Shown here piece by piece: positions 25,724 through 33,772 of a stretch of DNA of 64,000 nucleotides (its first letter is position 1; the number at the start of each line of letters is the position of its first letter). Origin of the DNA: Aurantiacibacter poecillastricola (GTDB taxonomy: Bacteria; Pseudomonadota; Alphaproteobacteria; Sphingomonadales; Sphingomonadaceae); NCBI RefSeq assembly GCF_030730945.1, contig NZ_JAVAMS010000001.1:1054001-1118000 (forward strand). Reading direction: 5' to 3'. The notes beneath the pieces were generated by a model, which saw only the letters and a list, made by a program, of their open reading frames with translations, made no database searches and had not been told where the DNA came from. Made by a program: the position numbers and the translations under genes.

Positions 25724-27241
25724 TCACTCGAAACCGTAATCGGAATAGTCCTTCATGTTGGGCGAGGTGAACTTGGTGAACTCGCTCTGGAACAGCAGCG
25801 GGACGTTGCCGGTGGAACCGTGGCGCTGCTTGGCCACGATCAACGTCGCCTTGTTGCGCAGTTCCAGATAGCGGTCTTCCCAGGTCCGGTACTTTTCCTT
25901 GTCGGCTTCGGACGAGGTTTCCGACGGGTTCTCGGGGCGCAGCGCCTCGTGATAATATTCGGCGCGATAGATGAACCACACCATGTCGGCGTCCTGCTCG
26001 ATCGAGCCCGATTCGCGCAGGTCGGACAGCATGGGTCGCTTGTCCTCGCGCTGCTCCACCGCGCGGCTCAATTGCGAGAGCGCGATCACCGGCACCTGCA
26101 ATTCCTTGGCCAGCGTTTTCAATCCGCGACTGATCTCGGAAATTTCGTTCACGCGGTTGTCCTGCGCCCGGCCGGAGCCCTGAAGGAGCTGCAGATAGTC
26201 GACCACGATGAGGCCGATATCATGCCGCCTTTTCAGACGGCGCGCACGCGTTCGCAGCGCGGAGATCGAAAGCGCGGGCGTGTCGTCGATATAGAGCGGA
26301 AGTTCGGCCAGCTTCTGCGCCGCGTAGGAGAGTTGCTGGAACTCGTCGCGTTTCAGGTTGCCCGAGCGCAGCGCCTCGGACGAAATCTCCGCTTGTTCCG
26401 CAAGGATACGCGTTGCCAGCTGGTCGGCGCTCATTTCCAGGCTGAAGAAGGCTGCAGGAGCGCCGTAATTGTGCTGTCCGCCCTCGCGCTGGAACCGGAG
26501 ATGTTCCTCCGCGCAATTGAAAGCGATGTTCATGGCAAGCGAGGACTTGCCCATGCCGGGACGCCCGGCGAGGATCACAAGGTCCGAATTGTGCAGGCCG
26601 GCGGTCTTGTTGTCGATCGAATCGAGGCCGGTGGTCTTGCCCGACAGCTTGCCGCCGGAATTCATCGCGGCCTCGACCAGCTTGATGGCATCCATCGAGG
26701 CCGTGCGGAAGGCGACGCCGCCTTTTTCCGAAGTCGCGCCTTCAGAAACGTCGAAGAGGCGCTTTTCGGCTTGTTCGATCTGACGCTGCGGTTCTACCTC
26801 TTCCGAGGTGTCGAGGGCGTTTTCCACCAGCTCGCGCCCCACGCCGACAAGCTCGCGCAGGAGGGCGAGGTCGTAGATCTGCTTCGCCAGTTCGCGCGGG
26901 GCGAGCAGGCCCTGCCCGTCGGCGGTAAGCTGCGCGAGATAGGCGGTGCCACCCAGTTCGGAGAGCGCCTCGTCGTTCTCGAAATAGGGTTTGAGGGTTA
27001 CCGGGGTGACGACCATCTGCCGGTCTACCAGCGTCAGCACCCGCTCGAGGATGCGGCCATGGATGGGGGCGAAGAAATGCGCGGGCTTGAGTTCCACGGG
27101 CAGCTCTTCCAGCACCCGGTTGTCGATCAGCACGGCGCCGAGGAACGCGGCCTCGGCCTCGAGATTTGCGGGCAGGCTGCGGCCTTGGGGGGCGGTATCG
27201 GAATCGGTGGAGCGGGTGCGGGTGAGCAGATCTTCGGACAT
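25724..27241 (-). CDS. dnaB: Replicative DNA helicase DnaB
   Basis: 505-residue hexameric 5'-3' helicase of the replisome. The N-terminal domain (PANLEAEAAFLGAVLIDN, then PAHFFAPIHGRI) precedes the RecA-like core with Walker A AGRPGMGKSSLAMNIAFN, Walker B IGLIVVDYLQLL, and LSQLSRAVEQREDKRPMLSDLRESG. TLIVAKQRHGSTGNVPLLF is the conserved C-terminal motif with the arginine finger. An insert, RFQREGGQHNYG, after the Walker A region is seen in other alphaproteobacteria. A DnaA-box-like nonamer lies about 80 bases upstream. Confidence 0.97.
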   Translation of the reverse strand: MSEDLLTRTRSTDSDTAPQGRSLPANLEAEAAFLGAVLIDNRVLEELPVELKPAHFFAPIHGRILERVLTLVDRQMVVTPVTLKPYFENDEALSELGGTAYLAQLTADGQGLLAPRELAKQIYDLALLRELVGVGRELVENALDTSEEVEPQRQIEQAEKRLFDVSEGATSEKGGVAFRTASMDAIKLVEAAMNSGGKLSGKTTGLDSIDNKTAGLHNSDLVILAGRPGMGKSSLAMNIAFNCAEEHLRFQREGGQHNYGAPAAFFSLEMSADQLATRILAEQAEISSEALRSGNLKRDEFQQLSYAAQKLAELPLYIDDTPALSISALRTRARRLKRRHDIGLIVVDYLQLLQGSGRAQDNRVNEISEISRGLKTLAKELQVPVIALSQLSRAVEQREDKRPMLSDLRESGSIEQDADMVWFIYRAEYYHEALRPENPSETSSEADKEKYRTWEDRYLELRNKATLIVAKQRHGSTGNVPLLFQSEFTKFTSPNMKDYSDYGFE

Positions 27242-27287
27242 TCGGCCCTGATGCTCCGGACAATCGGCAACGGCAAGATTGACAAGC

Positions 27288-27325
27288 GAAAGCTTTCAAA
27301 CTGTGTCCTTTCGGCCTGTGGATAG
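27288..27325. promoter_or_regulatory. Palindrome and DnaA-box-like site between dnaB and UPF0262
   Basis: GAAAGCTTTC at 27288-27297 is a perfect palindrome. TGTGGATAG at 27317-27325 matches the DnaA box TGTGGATAA at 8 of 9 positions. Both sit in the divergent promoter region upstream of dnaB. A role in linking dnaB expression to DnaA is inference. Confidence 0.35.
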
Positions 27326-27396
27326 CGGGGAGAAACTCTCAGCCGGCCTTTTGACGATTGAACGCGCGGGCGTGCTGGGGCAGGAGTGCGGCGGCC

Positions 27397-27888
27397 ATGG
27401 ACAATGATACCGCAAATTCGATTTCCGAGATCACGCTGGACGAGGCGACCGTCCTTGCACGCAACGAGGAGATCGAGAAAGAGCGCGAAGTGGCCCTGCG
27501 CGACCTTGTGGAAGAGAACTTCTTTCGCCCGATCCGCGCGACCGACAAGGGGCATACCGGCCCTTGGCGCGTCCATCTCGAAGTGGTGGAGGGCATGCTC
27601 GCCTGGCACCTCACCGATGCGGGCGGAGAGGCGGCGGGCACGATCGGCCTCGGCATGGCCCGGATGCGCCGCGCGATCCGCGATTACTTCGCGATCTGCG
27701 ACAGCTACTACAAGGCCTTGCGGCGGGCCAGCGCGCAGGAGATCGAGACCATCGACATGGCGCGTCGCGGCATCCATGACCGGGGCACCCGGCACCTGCT
27801 CGACGCGCTGGAGGGCAAGGTGGAAACCGACTTCGAAACCGCGCGGCGGCTTTTCACCCTCATCTGCGTGCTGCATATCAAGGCCTGA
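27397..27888 (+). CDS. UPF0262 family protein
   Basis: 163 residues. SISEITLDEATVLARNEEIEKEREVALRDLVEENFF is not interrupted and, with GMLAWHLTD, PLRRAIRDYFAICDSY-like text and DMARRGIHDRG, matches UPF0262, a cytoplasmic family confined largely to alphaproteobacteria. AGGAG lies about 10 bases before ATG 27397, whereas the longer frame lacks a site. Function unknown. It begins a two-gene unit with the GH25-like gene 20 bases downstream. Confidence 0.93.
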   Translation: MDNDTANSISEITLDEATVLARNEEIEKEREVALRDLVEENFFRPIRATDKGHTGPWRVHLEVVEGMLAWHLTDAGGEAAGTIGLGMARMRRAIRDYFAICDSYYKALRRASAQEIETIDMARRGIHDRGTRHLLDALEGKVETDFETARRLFTLICVLHIKA

Positions 27889-27908
27889 TTCGAAAATCGG
27901 ACAAACGA

Positions 27909-28607
27909 ATGGGTCGTAAGCGCAAATCCACATGGCGCTGGCGTATCGCCGCGCTGTTGCTGCTCGTTGCCATGGTGGCGGGCGGCTATGGCTGGTGGCG
28001 TGCCATCGCATGGCAGCCCGAGCGCGCCGAATACCCGATGCAGGGCGCTTTCCTTGGAGAGCGGGACGGCGCGGCGGATTTCCACGCGCTGCGCTCGACC
28101 GGAGCGGACTTCGTCTATCTCGAGGCGAGCCATGGCTCTGCCGGGCGAGATGCGTCCTTCGCGCGCAACCTGGCTGCAGCCAGCGACGCGGAGCTGCCGC
28201 ACGGCGCGGTCCATGCCTACGATCCGTGCGTCCCCGCGGAGAAACAGGCCGCCAATTTCGTCACCATTGTGCCGCGCGACGAGCAGATGCTGCCTCCAGC
28301 CATCGCGCTGGACAAGCTGGCCAGCGAGTGCGGCGATCCCATCATCGAGGCAGGGCTGGAAAGCGAGTTGACGACTTTCATCAACCAGGTGGAGAGCCAT
28401 GCCGGGCAGCCCGTGGTTCTGAAAGTCAGTCGCGCCTTCGAGGCGGAGCACGGCATTGGCACCCGGATGGAGCGCAATCTCTGGCTGGAGCGCGATTTCC
28501 TCGAGCCCGACTATGCCGGCCGGCCGTGGACCTTGTGGACTGCCACCGGTCACCTGCGCGGTGAAGGCAGCGACGGCGCGCTGCGCTGGGTCGTGGTTCA
28601 ACCCTGA
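27909..28607 (+). CDS. GH25-like membrane-anchored protein, probably non-catalytic
   Basis: 232 residues. A basic N-terminus and one membrane segment (about 13-30) are followed by a domain that follows the glycoside hydrolase 25 (lysozyme) pattern: GADFVYLEASHGSAGRDASFARNL, LPHGAVHAYDPC, AEKQAANFVTIVP, PPAIALDKLASECGD and KVSRAFEAEHG. The usual first catalytic Asp of the family's DVS segment and the Glu of its DxE motif appear replaced (GAFLG and LDKL here). A peptidoglycan-binding or scaffolding role is therefore more likely than cleavage, by inference. It overlaps the convergent EEP-family gene by 10 bases. Confidence 0.75.
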   Translation: MGRKRKSTWRWRIAALLLLVAMVAGGYGWWRAIAWQPERAEYPMQGAFLGERDGAADFHALRSTGADFVYLEASHGSAGRDASFARNLAAASDAELPHGAVHAYDPCVPAEKQAANFVTIVPRDEQMLPPAIALDKLASECGDPIIEAGLESELTTFINQVESHAGQPVVLKVSRAFEAEHGIGTRMERNLWLERDFLEPDYAGRPWTLWTATGHLRGEGSDGALRWVVVQP

Positions 28608-29581
28608 GCCCTATCTCCCTGGCAAAGCGTCGCGCGGATGGCTCGGTGGTCGGATCCATTGTCGGGCATCACGCGGAAATCGCGCAGGTCGAGCGCGCCG
28701 CGCAACATGATCTGGTCCAGCGGCCATCCCAGCACCGTCAGATTGGCAGGGAACGTCGGATACGTGCCGCGTCCGATACGCGGGTCGCGCCAGCCGCCTT
28801 CCTCGCGGAAGCGCGTGGTCGTGCGCGACCAGGGCACGTCGTTGAAATCGCCCATCACCAGCGCATCGCCGTCCGAAGCTGGCGTTTCGGTGCCGGCACG
28901 AACGATATTGGCATCGCGCTCCTCGGTATTCCAGCCGGGAAGCGGCGGCTTGGGGTGCAGGCCGATGAATTCGAAGTCCTCGCCATTGGGTAGGTTGACC
29001 GTCGCGTACAGCGTGGGCGTGTCGCGGCTGGTGTTCTCCACCATCCGCGCATCGACCGCGGGCAGGCGACTGGCGAAGACCATGCCGAACGCGTGTGGTT
29101 GCGGCTCCTCCAGCGTATAGGAATAGTCCGAGAGTACGCCGCGCAATTCGGAAATCCAGTTGGCATCGGTTTCCATCAGCAGGAGGATGTCTGGCGAGAC
29201 CTCCTCGATCTGAGCGGCGACCTGATCGAAATCGGTATTCTTCACCTTCACGTTCACAGAGAGCGCGGTGAAGCATTGGGCAGCCTCTGCATCGGCGGCG
29301 GTGATCTGCGGAATCTCTTCCCCTGCAAGCGCCGAATAGGGCCAGATCCGCCATGTATTGATGAGCGCGGTAACGCCGAACAGTGCAACCGCCACCCATC
29401 GGCCCATGCCGTTTACCAGCAGAGCTAGGATGCCAAGCACAAGCACCGCATAGGTCAGCGGCTCGCGGACGAGATCCACCGTCCGGATCAGCCAGTAATC
29501 GGCCGGGTAAATAGACACCAGCGTCGCCAGGAAGGTGGCAATCGCGAGAATCAATAAAAGAATGGCAAGTAGTCGGCGCAT
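28598..29581 (-). CDS. Membrane-anchored endonuclease/exonuclease/phosphatase-family protein
   Basis: 327 residues. Three hydrophobic N-terminal segments (about 1-90) lead to an EEP domain in the periplasm or cytoplasm. The metal ligand glutamate is in PDILLLMETD, the catalytic pair in IGLHPKPPLPG and VMGDFNDVPWS, and the terminal pair in GSDHRAI. This is the fold of DNase I, sphingomyelinase and inositol phosphatases; the substrate is not deducible. Related VanJ/teicoplanin-resistance-type proteins share the three-helix plus EEP layout. A perfect 18-bp palindrome lies just upstream of the ATG. Confidence 0.88.
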   Translation of the reverse strand: MRRLLAILLLILAIATFLATLVSIYPADYWLIRTVDLVREPLTYAVLVLGILALLVNGMGRWVAVALFGVTALINTWRIWPYSALAGEEIPQITAADAEAAQCFTALSVNVKVKNTDFDQVAAQIEEVSPDILLLMETDANWISELRGVLSDYSYTLEEPQPHAFGMVFASRLPAVDARMVENTSRDTPTLYATVNLPNGEDFEFIGLHPKPPLPGWNTEERDANIVRAGTETPASDGDALVMGDFNDVPWSRTTTRFREEGGWRDPRIGRGTYPTFPANLTVLGWPLDQIMLRGALDLRDFRVMPDNGSDHRAIRATLCQGDRAQG

Positions 29582-29594
29582 GGATTCCCCCCAG

Positions 29595-29612
29595 TGACGC
29601 GATATCGCGTCA
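29595..29612. promoter_or_regulatory. Perfect 18-bp palindrome, probable operator
   Basis: TGACGCGATATCGCGTCA is a perfect dyad of 9-bp arms, centred about 22 bases upstream of the EEP-family start codon. Its position between promoter and start suggests a repressor site. No regulator is encoded next to it. Confidence 0.55.
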
Positions 29613-29658
29613 AACTCATTATTTAGGAAAACAAGGGGATTGAGCCGCCTTTGTTCCG

Positions 29659-29677
29659 AAAAAGCGCCAGCGGGCGC
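29659..29677 (-). terminator. Terminator of the M14 carboxypeptidase gene
   Basis: GCGCC (29664-29668) and GGCGC (29673-29677) form a short GC stem with a 4-base loop. On the minus strand TTTTT follows. It abuts the carboxypeptidase stop codon at 29678. Confidence 0.7.
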
Positions 29678-30814
29678 CTAGTCCTCCAGCCACTCGACCA
29701 ATGCGGCGAGGCACTCCCGGGCCAGCAGCTTGCTGCGCTCGGGGCTCCAGCCCTGTTCGGGATCCGGCCAGTCGGCATTGTCCTTGAACGGCATCTCCAG
29801 CGTCATGGCAGTCGCCCCGAAGCGCTCGGCCACCTGGTTGGTACTGATGGCGAGATTGGCCTTGCCCGCCGGCGACTTGGGATAACCCTGCGCGGTCTGG
29901 AAGTCGGGCGTCCGCCGCGCAAGAATACGCTGGTAGCGATACATCCGCTCACCCTGGTCGTCTGTCCAGGATGGGATACCCTCGAAACCGGCGAGGAAAA
30001 CGGCGGCAATGGCCTCATCCCCATGCACGTCCATCGCGAAATCGACACCGCTCTCGTCCATGGCATTACGGAGGGCCAGCACCTCGGGCGACTTCTCCGC
30101 GCTGGGCTCGGCCCATTCGCGGTTGAGGTTCACACCATCCGCATTGGTGCGCAGATGGCCGCGGAAGGAGCCGTCCGGATTGCAGTTGGGCACGACATGG
30201 AGGCGGCATTTCTCGCGCAATACGCGGCCCACGACATCGGCGGGGTCGGTGAGCACTTCGAGCGCCCCTTCCATCCACCACTCGGCCATGCTCTCGCCCG
30301 GGTGCTGCCGGGCATAGAGCCATACCTGCATGCTGCCTTCGCCCATTTCCAGGCAATCGAGTGAGCGACCGTCCAGCGTTTCGCCCAGGCGGCGATAGGC
30401 AACACCTTCGCTGGCCGCGGCAGCGGCGACGAGATCATTGTGCCGGTCCTGCGAATAGGGTGCGAAATAGGCGAAATAGACAATGTCGGACGCAGGCGTG
30501 TAGCGGATCGTCAGCGTGCCATTGCCCACGCTCTTGTCATAGCTGCTCTCCGCGCGGCCCCAGTAGAGCCGATCTTCCGAAACGCAGGCATTGTATCCGG
30601 GCCAGCCCTCGGGATAGGCGCTGGTGGCAAGCTGATCGATGGTCAGAACGAGCTCGCGGCCTGCAGCGCCGGAAACGCGGAAGTGAAACCATTGCGCGAA
30701 TTCGCTGTTCCGATCGTTCGGGATGCGAAGGTGGGCTGCCGCGCCGTCCACGCTTACAACCTCGATGTTGCCGCTGTCGAAGGCGGCGTCGATCACGATA
30801 TCGGTCTTGGTCAT
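29678..30814 (-). CDS. M14-family cytosolic zinc carboxypeptidase
   Basis: 378 residues without signal peptide. An N-terminal beta domain (about 1-120; [17 protein letters not shown]) precedes the catalytic domain, as in the Nna1/AGBL cytosolic carboxypeptidase group. Zinc ligands are in [14 protein letters not shown] (His and Glu) and [14 protein letters not shown] (His). The substrate-binding [10 protein letters not shown] arginine and the catalytic glutamate in [11 protein letters not shown] are present, so it should be active. Bacterial substrates are not known. GAGG precedes the ATG, which overlaps the upstream DUF4136 gene's stop (ATGA). Confidence 0.92.
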   Translation of the reverse strand: MTKTDIVIDAAFDSGNIEVVSVDGAAAHLRIPNDRNSEFAQWFHFRVSGAAGRELVLTIDQLATSAYPEGWPGYNACVSEDRLYWGRAESSYDKSVGNGTLTIRYTPASDIVYFAYFAPYSQDRHNDLVAAAAASEGVAYRRLGETLDGRSLDCLEMGEGSMQVWLYARQHPGESMAEWWMEGALEVLTDPADVVGRVLREKCRLHVVPNCNPDGSFRGHLRTNADGVNLNREWAEPSAEKSPEVLALRNAMDESGVDFAMDVHGDEAIAAVFLAGFEGIPSWTDDQGERMYRYQRILARRTPDFQTAQGYPKSPAGKANLAISTNQVAERFGATAMTLEMPFKDNADWPDPEQGWSPERSKLLARECLAALVEWLED

Positions 30815-31404
30815 TCTACCTCGATGGTTTCGCCGGATTGTCCGGGAAAGTTCTGGAACAGGGCGTCGGCAAGGCGCAGCGCGGCGTCGCTGTCCTGCGC
30901 ATATTCGCTATTGGCCGTCGCCGTCATTGCCGCACGGCCTTCCCACAGGTTCTGGGTGCCGCCGGCTGCCCGGATGCTGACGGACATTTCGCGCGCGATC
31001 CGCTCGGCAGGCGTACCGCCGAGGTTGAAGCCGATGCCAACGCCCAGGCCGGAGCCGTAAGTGCCGGTTGAACCGCCGACGCCCACGTCGACCGGGCCGC
31101 GGCGATCATTCTCGCCGGTAACGAACTGACCGATCGAGAGCTGTGCGATCTGCGAGCCGTTGACCATCACGACCCGGTAGCCCAGTTCCTGCAACTCGCG
31201 CGCGACGGCATCGCGATAGACGCCATATTCCAGGCTCTCGCCCGCCAGGCCCGGTTCGGGTACGATCTGGATCGTCCCCTGCGCCAGATAAGCGGGCTGC
31301 GCCCCCACGAAGCGAGTGACTTCCACGGGCGAGACATAGGCCGGCGTCGCGCAGCCAGAGAGCAGGGCGGCGGACAGGAGTGCGGGAAGGGCGAAGTTCT
31401 TCAT
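30811..31404 (-). CDS. DUF4136 lipoprotein
   Basis: 197 residues. The signal ends in ALLSGCATP, a clear lipobox with Cys18. The mature part has [17 protein letters not shown] and ends with [17 protein letters not shown], the DUF4136 C-terminal motif. A glycine-rich stretch ([19 protein letters not shown]) is in the middle. Residues of the second DUF4136 gene at the right end of the window are clearly related. Probably an outer-membrane-anchored lipoprotein of unknown role, cotranscribed with the carboxypeptidase. Confidence 0.88.
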   Translation of the reverse strand: MKNFALPALLSAALLSGCATPAYVSPVEVTRFVGAQPAYLAQGTIQIVPEPGLAGESLEYGVYRDAVARELQELGYRVVMVNGSQIAQLSIGQFVTGENDRRGPVDVGVGGSTGTYGSGLGVGIGFNLGGTPAERIAREMSVSIRAAGGTQNLWEGRAAMTATANSEYAQDSDAALRLADALFQNFPGQSGETIEVE

Positions 31405-31620
31405 GGCAACCAAACGCGCAGGTAGCGCGAAAAGTGCCCGGACCCAAGCCTTGCGGGATTGCCGATCCTTCGCATCGAGGGCAGGGAACCGGTGTCCGCA
31501 GGTGAACGACGGCGAGGCACCGGCGCTTGACTCGGCGTAGCTGGGCGACTATCCGCGCGCCTTGAAATTCCGGCATCGGGGACCATCTCCGGTGCCGATT
31601 ATTTTTCGGGAAATAGAGAC

Positions 31621-31746
31621 ATGAAGATCCGCAACAGCCTCAAGTCGCTGAAGAACCGCCATCGCGATTGCCGCGTGATTCGTCGTCGCGGGCGTACCTA
31701 CGTGATCAACAAGACCAACCGTCGCTTCAAGGCCCGCCAGGGCTGA
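31621..31746 (+). CDS. rpmJ: 50S ribosomal protein L36
   Basis: 41 residues: [20 protein letters not shown], then [21 protein letters not shown]. This is the zinc-free (C-) form of L36, having a single cysteine instead of the CxxC...CH zinc site. The gene is a single unit with its own terminator at 31789-31814. GGGAAATAGAGAC precedes the ATG, a weak ribosome site. Confidence 0.97.
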   Translation: MKIRNSLKSLKNRHRDCRVIRRRGRTYVINKTNRRFKARQG

Positions 31747-31788
31747 TCCAGCGCCGTGTCGCAGTCTGGCGGCACCGGTCTTCCAGAG

Positions 31789-31814
31789 AGCCCCCGCCAC
31801 AACGGGGGCTTTTT
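31789..31814 (+). terminator. Terminator of rpmJ
   Basis: AGCCCCCG (31789-31796) and CGGGGGCT (31803-31810) form an 8-bp stem with a 6-base loop followed by TTTT. The HAD gene starts three bases after the T-run. Confidence 0.9.
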
Positions 31815-31816
31815 GC

Positions 31817-32434
31817 ATGCCTGAATCCCACGCGCCCAGCGCAGTCGTGTTCGATATCGGGCGCGTCATCATCCGCTGGGATCTGCGACATCTGTTCGCA
31901 AAGCTGATCGAAGATCCGCAGGAACTCGACTGGTTCCTCGCCAATGTCGTGACCGAGCAATGGCATCACCAGCAGGACGAGGGGCGTCCGCTGGCCGAGA
32001 TTGTGCCCGAACGCATCGCTGCCTACCCCGACCACGCTCACCTCATCCGGGCCTATGCAGAGCGTTTCGCGGAGACCATACCCGGCCCCGTCCCCGGCAC
32101 GGCAGGGTTGATAGAGCGGCTCAGGTCGCGCGGCGTGCCGCTGTTCGGCCTGTCCAATTTCGGAGCCGACTTCTGGGACGATTTTCATTCCGGAGAGCCG
32201 GTGTTCGAAGGCTTTCGCGACATCGTCGTCTCAGGACATGAGAAGGTCGCGAAGCCCGATCCAGCTATTTATGCCATCGCCGAAACGCGCTTCGGCCTGC
32301 CGCCGGAGCAGCTCCTCTTCATCGACGACAAAACCGAGAACATCGCGGCCGCTCGTGCGCGCGGCTGGCATGGCCACGTCTTTACCGACGCCGCTTCGCT
32401 CGAGGCGGACCTGCTCGCGCACGGATTGCTCTGA
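31817..32434 (+). CDS. HAD-superfamily hydrolase (YihX-like)
   Basis: 205 residues. Motif I VVFDIGRVIIRWD gives the nucleophile Asp (the second Asp of the usual DxD is glycine, as in YihX-type proteins). Motif II is LFGLSNFG, motif III KVAKPDPAIY and motif IV LLFIDDKTENI. The helical cap and length match haloacid dehalogenase-like phosphatases such as alpha-D-glucose-1-phosphatase. The ATG sits directly after the rpmJ terminator's T-run; the GGGGG of that stem is the only ribosome-site-like sequence. Substrate unknown. Confidence 0.9.
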   Translation: MPESHAPSAVVFDIGRVIIRWDLRHLFAKLIEDPQELDWFLANVVTEQWHHQQDEGRPLAEIVPERIAAYPDHAHLIRAYAERFAETIPGPVPGTAGLIERLRSRGVPLFGLSNFGADFWDDFHSGEPVFEGFRDIVVSGHEKVAKPDPAIYAIAETRFGLPPEQLLFIDDKTENIAAARARGWHGHVFTDAASLEADLLAHGLL

Positions 32435-32443
32435 ACGAAAAGA

Positions 32444-32471
32444 GGCCCCGGCACTGGCTGGTGCCGAGGCC
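32444..32471. terminator. Bidirectional terminator between HAD and CC_3452 genes
   Basis: GGCCCCGGCAC (32444-32454) and GTGCCGAGGCC (32461-32471) pair with one mismatch. On the minus strand TCTTTTCG follows, so it acts mainly for the leftward gene; the stem is shared by both convergent genes. Confidence 0.75.
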
Positions 32472-32512
32472 TTGCAGAATACCGCCCGGATGGAGAGAGG
32501 GGCGGGAAGTCC

Positions 32513-32824
32513 TTAACCGTTGCAACGGGCCAGCTGCTCCTCTGGCAAGGGCGAGCCATTGGCTGTGAAGCTGGTTACGGGTCCGGCTTTGCGCCGCAGC
32601 TCGCTGCACACGCGCAGGGCACGGTGGTTGCTGCGCGGCCCGGTACAGGTCGTTCCTTCGCAGCTGAACATGACTCCGCCGGCGATAACGCGCGTTTCGC
32701 TGGCTTCCGCGGCAAGCTGGACGCTGAACCACGGAGCGGCCCCTTGCGCCTGCGCGCCGAGAGGAGAGACGGAAGCGGCAAAGGCTGCGCCAGTCAGGCG
32801 AGCAAGGGAAGTAAAGCGATTCAT
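32513..32824 (-). CDS. CC_3452-family secreted protein
   Basis: 103 residues. Signal peptide ends near GAQAQ (about 27). The mature part contains MFSCEGTTCTGPRSNHRALRVC, interrupted here to stay short, then ELRRKAGPVTSF and LARCNG. Four cysteines are spaced as in the CC_3452 family described from Caulobacter and sphingomonads, probably two disulfides. GGAGG lies nine bases before ATG 32824. Function unknown; divergent from an HxlR regulator. Confidence 0.85.
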   Translation of the reverse strand: MNRFTSLARLTGAAFAASVSPLGAQAQGAAPWFSVQLAAEASETRVIAGGVMFSCEGTTCTGPRSNHRALRVCSELRRKAGPVTSFTANGSPLPEEQLARCNG

Positions 32825-32849
32825 CTCATGGTCCTCCGGACGCAAAGTA

Positions 32850-32910
32850 GGTTGCAATGAACAACCAGTTGCGAATCAGGACCTATAATAACAAGTTTCA
32901 AAATGCAACC
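32850..32910. promoter_or_regulatory. Divergent promoter region with widely spaced inverted repeat
   Basis: GGTTGCA (32850-32856) and TGCAACC (32904-32910) are perfect inverses 47 bases apart. A perfect TATAAT lies between them on the plus strand (32884-32889). The region separates the CC_3452 gene from the HxlR regulator gene and may hold the latter's binding sites. Confidence 0.4.
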
Positions 32911-32975
32911 CTGTTAGTGGAACTTTGGTTTTTCCGCTCTTACCTGTAGGAAGGTACGGGAATGCAGGAATCCGA

Positions 32976-33449
32976 ATGGGCATAAGAGAACCGTTGCGCG
33001 AGCTTGGCTGCGGACTTCCGCATGCGCTGGAGGTGATTGGCGAGCGCTGGTCGTTCCTGATCCTGCGCGCTGCTTTCAACGATCTGAAACATTTCGAGGA
33101 ATTCTCGAGCGAGCTCGGCATCGCCCGAAATATCCTCTCGAACCGCCTCGCCAAGCTGGTCGATCACGGCGTGCTGGAACGCCAGCCTTGCGAGACGGAC
33201 CGGCGCAAGGTGGAATACCGGCTGACGGAAAAGGGGCTCGACCTGCTGCCTGCCATGCTGGCCCTGCGGCAATGGGGAGAGCGTTATGGCGACAATATCT
33301 CTCCCGATCTCGTGCTGGTCGACAAGCATGATTTCAAACCAATCGCGCCGATCACGCTCAAGGCACATGACGGACGCGAGATCGGCTGGCACGACCTGGC
33401 CTGGGCCAAGGCCGGGGAACTCTCGCCCAACCGCAAGGACTGCTGCTGA
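32976..33449 (+). CDS. HxlR-family transcriptional regulator
   Basis: 157 residues. GERWSFLILRAAFNDLKHFEEF, LGIARNILSNRLAKLVDHGVL and KVEYRLTEKGLDLLPAMLALRQWG are the MarR-like winged helix of the HxlR family. Cysteines at LGCGLP and near RQPCETD plus a terminal Cys-Cys could respond to electrophiles or redox, as in HypR/QorR; this is inference. ATG 32976 has AGGAA six bases upstream; the longer frame lacks a site. The next small gene starts within about 35 bases. Confidence 0.92.
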   Translation: MGIREPLRELGCGLPHALEVIGERWSFLILRAAFNDLKHFEEFSSELGIARNILSNRLAKLVDHGVLERQPCETDRRKVEYRLTEKGLDLLPAMLALRQWGERYGDNISPDLVLVDKHDFKPIAPITLKAHDGREIGWHDLAWAKAGELSPNRKDCC

Positions 33450-33484
33450 GCGAGCCGCCCAGGACCCCGGACGGCCGCTATATA

Positions 33485-33772
33485 GTGGTGCGCGGCAGGC
33501 TCTGGCGGGCAAGTGATCCTTCGCTTGGCGAAGCCGAGCGACAGCGCCTCGTCGACGACCTTATGGATGCAAGACGTGCCGTCCGCGATGCGAAGGGCGA
33601 CGAGAATGCGGTGCGAGAGGCTCGCCAGCGGGTGGATGCAACAAAGCGCGCGCTCGGAGAGCGCGGTCCGGTGTGGTGGGAAGACGGCGCGCCCGATTAC
33701 AACCGCCATCTCGCGAAGAACACGCCTTACGCGCAATGGTGGGCTAGCGTCTCCGCCGACAATCCTGACTGA
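33485..33772 (+). CDS. Small conserved hypothetical protein
   Basis: 95 residues from GTG 33485: RGRLWRASDP, AERQRLVDDLMDARRAVRDAK, ALGERGPVWWEDGAPDYNRHL and NTPYAQWW. I recall the same tryptophan-rich ending in conserved bacterial hypothetical proteins of this length. The frame stays open upstream to the HxlR stop and reads PRTPDGRYIV, which looks like protein and not leader. The only in-frame codons there that could start are CTG at 33440-33446, six bases after AAGGA. No function is known. Its stop abuts that of comM. Confidence 0.75.
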   Translation: MVRGRLWRASDPSLGEAERQRLVDDLMDARRAVRDAKGDENAVREARQRVDATKRALGERGPVWWEDGAPDYNRHLAKNTPYAQWWASVSADNPD

